A program made the translations under genes and the position numbers. DNA of 26,160 nt from positions 1-26,160 of the forward strand of contig JANDJZ010000602.1 of assembly GCA_027943245.1 (NCBI GenBank), given 5' to 3'. The notes below the pieces were generated by a model. The model saw only the letters and a program-made list of their open reading frames with translations, was not told the origin of the DNA and ran no database searches. This document shows, piece by piece, positions 21,336 to 26,160 of this stretch; within the stretch, counting starts at the first letter, position 1, and each line of letters starts with the position of its first letter. Origin of the DNA: Acanthamoeba sp. SK_2022b (taxonomy: Eukaryota > Discosea > Longamoebia > Acanthamoebidae).

Positions 21336-21950
21336 CCGAATAGCTCACCCACCCAGTCGCCATCCAACAATACCTCACCTCAGTCGCCATCTTACATGCC
21401 TTCGCCTACTCAGTCGCACATGCAGTCCCCCCCCTCCCCTCGGTCGCCGTCTACCACACCGTCGTTACCATCCAACACGCCCACTCAGTCGCCCACGCAG
21501 TCGCAGTCCAACACGCCCTCGCCGACCAATTGCCCACCCAGTCACCCTCGCAGTCGTCGTCCAACACAACCTCGCCTACGCAGTCTTCAACTCCATCGCC
21601 CACGCAGTCTCCATTCAACACACCGTCGCCTACTCCATCCTCGACGCAGTCACCATCTACCACGCCTTCCCCCGACGCAGGCAGCCACTCAGTCGCCCAC
21701 GCGATCCCCTTCGCCATCCTTGTCACCATCCAACTTGCCACCACCCACTCAGTCGGTAACGCGGTCGCCTACTCAGTCGCCATCCTTGTCGCCGTCACAG
21801 ACCCTATTGCCCACGCAGTCACCATCCAACACAGCATCGCCCATACAGTCATCCACGCAGTAGCCCACTCAATCGCCATCCTATACTCCATCGTCCACGC
21901 TGCCGCCTACGCAGTCGGAGGGAGTAGGGCCGTTACACATCTCCAAGCTG
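21336..21950 (+). repeat. PTQSP minisatellite, plus-oriented block B
   Basis: The sequence is built from 12-15 nt units such as CACTCAGTCGCC and CCATCCAACACG. In one frame these encode TQSPTQSPSNTPSPTQS-like peptides, but the frame shifts repeatedly along the block (runs in at least two frames between 21396 and 21863). This is either a degenerate low-complexity Ser/Thr/Pro protein exon or non-coding minisatellite. Confidence 0.75.
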
Positions 21951-21981
21951 CTTCAATAGTTGTACTACAGCTACAAGCACA

Positions 21982-22062
21982 GACTTTGAAAAAACAAAAC
22001 GTCGCGAAAGTTGCGCAGGCCTGGTCAAAATAACGTCGATAACATCGGAGCACTGGCCAATG
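21982..22062 (+). repeat. Inverted repeat, left copy, flanking the TIR gene island
   Basis: The stretch beginning GACTTTG and containing GTCGCGAAAGTTGC and then GTCGATAA and GAGCACTG is repeated in reverse complement at 23198-23280. By eye most positions match, apart from small gaps. Confidence 0.75.
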
Positions 22063-22288
22063 TGACCAGGTGCGCGCGTTCCTTGGTCTCTGCAACTGCT
22101 ACTGCCGTTTTGTCCCCAACTTTGCAAGCATCGCCAACCCGCTGTACCAGTTGACCTCAACAGACACGCTGGCCATTGGGGCGGTGCTGTCGCAGACGGG
22201 TGGCCCCCAGCAGGTGATTGCTTATGCGAGCTGGCGCTCGTCTTGGTCAGAACGCAATTTAGGAACCTTATGTCATGTGCTATGCTAA
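22063..22288 (+). mobile_element. Ty3/gypsy-like retrotransposon pol fragment, internally deleted
   Basis: The frame reads RAFLGLCNCYCRFVPNFASI and NPLYQLT, the end of a Ty3/gypsy reverse transcriptase (thumb region). It then jumps straight to IGAVLSQTGG and VIAYASW with SERNLGTL, the beginning of the RNase H domain. In complete elements about 50-60 residues, including the first RNase H catalytic Asp region, lie between those parts, so this copy carries an internal deletion. It stops at 22286-22288. No LTRs, integrase or gag were found within the window. It is therefore a dead fragment. Confidence 0.75.
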
Positions 22289-22320
22289 TGTGGTGTAACA
22301 CACATTTTATTGCTATGTGT

Positions 22321-23060
22321 TTAGTTGTTATTGATGGCAGCAGCCAGGTCTTGCATGACCTTGTCTAAGTTTGCTGACATGTCAACAAACTGAACAAGCT
22401 GATGTGCCAACAAAGGAAGCAACACTTTGTAGAAAGGGCTGTGTGCCTGCTTGAGAGGATGCAGGAGATCCTTGGTACAAGCTTTATCGAAGAAGATGAA
22501 GTGAAGCTTGCAAGCAGAGCTGATTGCAGTCTCCAGCTCAAATCTCAAGAAGTCAGAGCTGTCCATGCAGTGGTCCAGGTCATTTGGGTGTAAGAGCACA
22601 ACCACTCTGCCAGCTGCTTGGATCTTTGCTTTGATAGTATCCTGTAATGAGCAAGAGGGAGGGAGAGAGTGAGAGAGATACAAAAAAATAGCCCCAATGA
22701 GAGCCATACCCTGAGATTATCACCTGGTTGAAGCTCTCTGTCCAGCCATATCCTCAGGCCATGGTTCTTGACCAAGGAATACCAGACAAGGAGGGCTGTT
22801 CTCATACCATTCTGGATGCCAGGTGAAGAGCCCCAGCGGTAAAGGATGACAGCATCTAGCCTCTCAGTAGTTTGAGCCTTACGGCAGCGTGTTTCATGGC
22901 AGAGCACTGCTCTCTGAGCAGCCTTGCAGGATTCTTGGAGCTGTGGTTCAGCCACCCCCTTGGTGTAACCACACTTGTACTGGCAGTGGTAACAGCTGTC
23001 CTCATCCATCTCCCACAGCCTGTTGGAGGCCCCCCTTGGTCTGCCATGCTTGCTTGTCAT
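22321..23060 (-). CDS. Small Cys-rich TIR-domain protein
   Basis: Two exons, 23060-22710 and 22641-22321 (TAA), joined by a 68-nt GT-AG intron in phase 0, give 672 nt, or 223 residues. The N-terminal part (about 20-60) has a cysteine cluster, C23-x2-C26-x3-C30, then C45, C54 and C59 with His nearby, which suggests a small metal-binding module. Residues about 66-200 look like a TIR domain. LDAVILYRWGSS is the first strand, GLRIWLDRELQPGDNL is the box-2-like loop, IQAAGRVVVLLHPN is the next strand, and FLRFELETAIS carries E152 at the position of the catalytic Glu of TIR NADases. TIR domains either assemble in immune signalling or cleave NAD+; activity here is inferred only. The gene is less GC-rich than the housekeeping genes and lies between inverted repeats. 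An in-frame start at 23120 would add 20 residues. Confidence 0.72.
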
Positions 23061-23098
23061 GCTGGTTGGGGAGAGGGGGAGATAGAGAAAAATAGGAG

Positions 23099-23154
23099 AC
23101 GATTTGTAATTCAACGTCACTCGTGACGCAACATGACATTAAATTACAAATCGT
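23099..23154. repeat. Nested palindrome upstream of the TIR gene
   Basis: ACGATTTGTAATT at 23099-23111 is perfectly inverted at 23142-23154. Between them, CGTCAC/GTGACG (23115-23120 and 23123-23128) forms a second inverted pair. The structure sits 39 nt upstream of the TIR start codon and could be a hairpin, a transcription-factor site or the end of a small transposable element. Confidence 0.8.
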
Positions 23155-23197
23155 TATTTTCACCAACTCGCAGTGCAAGTTTCGCTACAAGTCCCAG

Positions 23198-23280
23198 TTT
23201 GTCAGTGCTCGATATTATCGACATTATTTTGGCTGGGGGCGAGCAACTTTCGCGACATTCTTATTTTTAAAGTCAAAGTC
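23198..23280 (-). repeat. Inverted repeat, right copy, flanking the TIR gene island
   Basis: This is the reverse-complement partner of 21982-22062. Read on the minus strand it goes GACTTTG, GTCGCGAAAGTTGC, CAAAATAATGTCGATAA and GAGCACTG in the same order. Both copies directly abut a PTQSP minisatellite block on the outer side. Confidence 0.75.
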
Positions 23281-23448
23281 GCTTGACTGCGTGGGCGACT
23301 GAGTGGGCGTGTTGGATGGTGACTGGGATGGTGATGGGGTGTTGTTGGATGGCGACTGGGTGGGTGAGCGATGGAGTGGGCGACTTAGTGCCAGTCGGCG
23401 ACTGGGTGGGTGAAGACTGCGTGGGCGACAGAGTGGGCGATTGAGAGC
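23281..23448 (-). repeat. PTQSP minisatellite, minus-oriented block C
   Basis: GTGGGCGACTGAGTGGGCG-type units read TQSPTQSPSNTPS on the minus strand. The block ends abruptly at about 23448, where the orientation flips. Confidence 0.75.
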
Positions 23449-23865
23449 CAACACGCCTTGGCCAACGCAATCGCGGACGCAGTCGCCTACTCAGTCACCT
23501 TCCAAAACGGCGTTGCCAACTCAATCACCACCACGCCGTCACCAACTAACACGCCTTCGTCAACTCCATCCATCACCCACTCAGTCACCGTCCAACACGC
23601 TGTCTCCCACGCCCTCGCCTGCACGGTCACCAACTCAGTCGCCCACCCAGTCCTCTTCGCAGTCCATCACGCCTACTCAGTCGTTGTCCAACACGCTTTC
23701 TCCCCAGTCAATCTCCCACCCAGTCGCCCACTTCGAGCGTAACTCCGTCGCCCACCCAGTCAACTACTCACTCGCCAACTATCACGTCGTCACCTACGCG
23801 ATCGGCGACCACCTCACCCACGCAGTCAGCTACCCAGTCGCCGACTATCACCGTTCACACCTCTG
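23449..23865 (+). repeat. PTQSP minisatellite, plus-oriented block D
   Basis: The same unit family reads SPTQSPTQSPSKT on the plus strand and decays rightward into variants (CACGTCGTCACC, CACCCAGTCAAC). Open frames are long only because the units lack stops; frame is not maintained across the block. Confidence 0.75.
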
Positions 23866-23879
23866 AGGTCTTCCTTTAA

Positions 23880-24330
23880 CTCGCCAACGCGCACGCCTTC
23901 GTCGGCAGCTGTACCGTCAACCTCAGGGTTTCCCTCGCCTTAACGTCGTCGCCCACTTCTTCAATCTCGATGTCCGCCTCCCCCACGGCTTCTAGCACCG
24001 CTGCCGCTACCAGCGTGCCATCTTTGACCTCCTCGCCGTCGATCTCCCAGTCCAGCACTCGCCAACCAGCACGTCTTTGCCAACGGCAAGCGTGTCCGCT
24101 ACAGCGTCCGTCACCCTCGCCCTCCGTCTCGACCTCGCCAAGCGTTCCTGCAACACCGTCCATCAGCACTCGCTCGCCTTCTCGAAGCGCCTCTGAGACA
24201 GCGACCGGGACACCCAAACTGTGTCGCTCACGCTCGAGCACTCCGTCACCTTCGCCTTCGTCTTCACCAAGCGGCACTCAATCTCCGGACTCCGAGATGG
24301 TGGGGGACACCGAAGGTGAAGCAGGTTGAA
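23880..24330 (+). other. Ser/Thr/Pro-rich open region, possibly coding or decayed repeat
   Basis: A plus-strand frame ending in TGA at 24327-24329 reads Ser, Thr, Pro and Ala almost throughout (SPSPSVSTSPSVPATPSIS, SSPSISQSSTRQP). It ends with the acidic SEMVGDTEGEAG. It resembles mucin-like stalks of surface proteins, but no signal peptide, GPI signal or flanking domain is seen. It may be the diverged edge of the minisatellite field. Confidence 0.35.
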
Positions 24331-25010
24331 ACGCTTGACGAGGGGGTGGGCGTGCTTGTAGTTGAGGGAGATGGCGTGGGTGGACGACGATGGCGTGTAG
24401 GCGTGCGAGAGCATGACGGAGTCTCAGAGACGGTAGGCGTAGCCGAATGCAGTTGGAGACACGCTGAGAGATGGAGAGCTCGAGCTTGTGCTCGACGAAA
24501 AGGGCGATGGATAACGTGTGCTTGATGGCGTCGCCGAGGCAGTAGGAGTGGTGCGATGGAGTTGATGTCACCGCGGGGGTGGGTCACAGCCTCGCTCGCC
24601 GAAGGGGTCTGCGCTTTTTTGAAGGAGACGCAGTGGTAGATGGCGAGATCGAGGACGACGGCGTCACCGAGGTGAAGTTGGCGACAGCTGCCGAGCGCGT
24701 GCTCGAAGGCTGACAACGACGGCGAGCGAGAGGGTGTGCTCGATTGTGACTCGGAGCACACCCACGCCGTCAACTTCAACATCATACGGGAGCACCCGCA
24801 CCCCGTCTCTTGAGACGTCCTCAGATGGTGAGAGGAGAGAATCGGTCTTCCTCTCAAGAGCTCCCGAACCGTACGAATCCCTAGGGAGACCAACAGGGAG
24901 CACATCTGCCTCCACTTGCACATTACCAGAACGACTAACACCACCACCCGACACTTCACCACTCTATTGGATGTGGTGTGTGGTGTGTGATACAGAGTGT
25001 ACTGCATGGT
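24331..25010. other. Degenerate low-complexity spacer, no gene supported
   Basis: Short TCGACG/GTGTGC-rich motifs again give Ser/Thr/Pro-rich frames, now mainly on the minus strand (for example PTPSPSTTSTPTPSSSVS near 24350). They are interrupted by frame changes. No splice-consistent gene, RNA gene or known domain was recognised. Confidence 0.45.
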
Positions 25011-25163
25011 GAGGTTTGTTTGAGCTGTTGGGCAGTGTAGCGTGGGCTTGCCGTGTTTGATAAGCACGAATTTTAATATTAAAAAAAATCGAAGGAGGGA
25101 AAAAAGGTGGAAGACAAACAAAACAAACCAAACAACGGAGTGAGAGCAGAGCAAGTAGACCCC

Positions 25164-26111
25164 ATGGCGGACGCATCTCGTGACACACCTCGCACGGCAG
25201 GCGATACCGGCGGGATGGGGAGAAACAAAGGGGGCAAGCGCAAACGTGCTCCGGAGTTGCGCGCGGAGGACAGAGCCAAGAAGCAAGGGGCCGAGGCAGA
25301 GGTGGTGGCGGGCGCGGAGCGGACGCAAGAAGAAGAGGGAGAGGAGCAGCAGAGGCTCCAAGTGGAGGTGGAAGAAGAGCAGGTGGTGGTGGCGGGGGAG
25401 GAGACGAAGATGGGCCCGGCCGGCAGGACGTGGGGCGAGGTGGGGGTGGGGGCGTGGCTCGGGCGGGCCTGCCGGGAGCTGGGCCTCGTGGCGCCCACCC
25501 TCGTGCAGGCCCGCTGCATTCCGCCCATCCTGGCCGGCCGCGACGTCATCGGCAGCGCCAAGACGGGCTCCGGCAAGACCGCTGCCTTTGCCCTCCCCAT
25601 CCTTCAGCGCCTGTCCGAGGAGCCGCACGGCATCTTCGCGCTCGCCCTCACCCCCACCCGGTAAGGCTTCCACCTGCCCTCTTCCCTTACACGATGCTAC
25701 TGACCTCTGCATATAAAATAAATTAAATAATGAATAAATAAATAAATAAAAAACAACAACAAAAAACTAACCGAAATAAAACAAAAAAACAACAAACAAA
25801 AACAAAAACAAATGCAGGGAGCTGGCGATGCAGATTGCAGAACAGTTTCGCGCGCTCGGAGCGGCGATATCGGCGCACGTCACGCTGGTGGTGGGGGGCA
25901 TGGAGCGCACGAAGCAGAGCCAACTCCTCTCGAAGCGGCCCCACATCGTCGTGGCCACGCCCGGGCGGCTCGTCGACCTCCTCCTCCAGGACGACCACCG
26001 GGCCCTCGTGGCGGGTCTCCGCTTTCTCGTTCTCGACGAGGCCGACCGCCTGCTCGACCCGGCCTTTGCGCCCGCTCTCGGCCAGCTCCTCCCCATCCTC
26101 CCCGCCAAGCG
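25164..26111 (+). CDS. DEAD-box ATP-dependent RNA helicase, DDX49/Dbp8-like (5' part)
   Basis: Two exons are visible: 25164-25660 and 25818-26111. A donor CG|GTACCC at 26112 then leads off the right edge. The start ATG has CCCC directly before it and G at +4. A basic/acidic N-terminus with KGGKRKRAPE is followed by the Q-motif region, with LGLVAPTLVQARCIPPIL. Next come motif I AKTGSGKT, motif Ia PTREL (split by the intron), GG, TPGR (Ib) and motif II DEAD in VLDEADRLLD. The phrase QRLSEEPHGIFALALTPTR is close to human DDX49. DDX49/Dbp8 helicases act in the nucleolus in small-subunit rRNA processing. The N-terminal extension of about 85 residues is longer than in human DDX49. Motifs III-VI lie outside the window. 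The intron (25661-25817) is strongly AT-rich. Confidence 0.9.
25720..25814 (+). repeat. AT-rich AAAT/AACAAA tract in DEAD-box intron 1
   Basis: AAAT units change into A-rich ACAAA units up to the acceptor TGCAG at 25817, in sharp contrast with the GC-rich exons on both sides. Confidence 0.8.
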
Positions 26112-26160
26112 GTACCCCCACCCCACCCACCCACCCATTGAATCGATGAGAGAGAGAGAG

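Noticed and set aside
21336..23865. Possible CRISPR-like array because of short regular units
   Set aside because: Units are contiguous and lack unique spacers between identical repeats. The genome is eukaryotic; this is a minisatellite.
24264..25712. A 482-codon open frame on the minus strand
   Set aside because: Its right half is antisense to the DEAD-box helicase exon and its left half is antisense low-complexity repeat. It has no family motif and joins two unrelated regions.

Overview
This is a nuclear genome window from a GC-rich, intron-rich microbial eukaryote. Gene content and style (about 60 short introns, mostly 65-250 nt; an ERG6-type sterol methyltransferase; LZIC, NudE, CBM20-GDPD and BTB-BACK-SPRY proteins; S/T/P-rich and retroelement debris) fit an amoebozoan, perhaps an Acanthamoeba relative. 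That placement is an inference and no rRNA or marker gene confirms it. Eleven protein genes could be spliced by eye so that phase is kept across every junction. Two run off the window edges.

Positions 1-16.9 kb are compact. In order: a protein kinase (+, 3' part), a tandem-SCP2 sterol-carrier protein with peroxisomal signal AKL (-), an LZIC orthologue (+), sterol 24-C-methyltransferase (-), a CBM20-glycerophosphodiester phosphodiesterase (-), a BTB-BACK-SPRY protein (-), a lysophospholipid acyltransferase (+), an F-box protein (-) and then a NudE/NDEL1 coiled-coil protein (+, to 19.1 kb). Three gene pairs are divergent with starts 175-235 bp apart, and convergent pairs end 140-500 bp apart. 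Four genes deal with sterols or glycerolipids, but they use both strands, so I read this as neighbours rather than a cluster.

Positions 19.1-25.1 kb are a different landscape. There is a strand-switching AC/GT repeat, a frameshifted 3' remnant of a CrtI-type phytoene desaturase, a degenerate Lys/Ala-rich coding remnant, a BRCT-like fragment, long blocks of a PTQSP-encoding minisatellite that change strand several times, and a deleted Ty3/gypsy-like RT/RNase H fragment. Inside this island sits an apparently intact two-exon gene for a small Cys-rich TIR-domain protein. It has lower GC than its neighbours and is flanked by an inverted repeat pair. This is the most interesting locus in the window.

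From 25.16 kb the unique sequence returns with the 5' part of a DEAD-box RNA helicase of the DDX49/Dbp8 type, which runs off the right edge.

Two genome-wide habits stand out. Homopolymer G or C tracts of 8-12 nt sit in many introns and spacers. About 4 of 59 reconstructed introns need a GC-AG donor.
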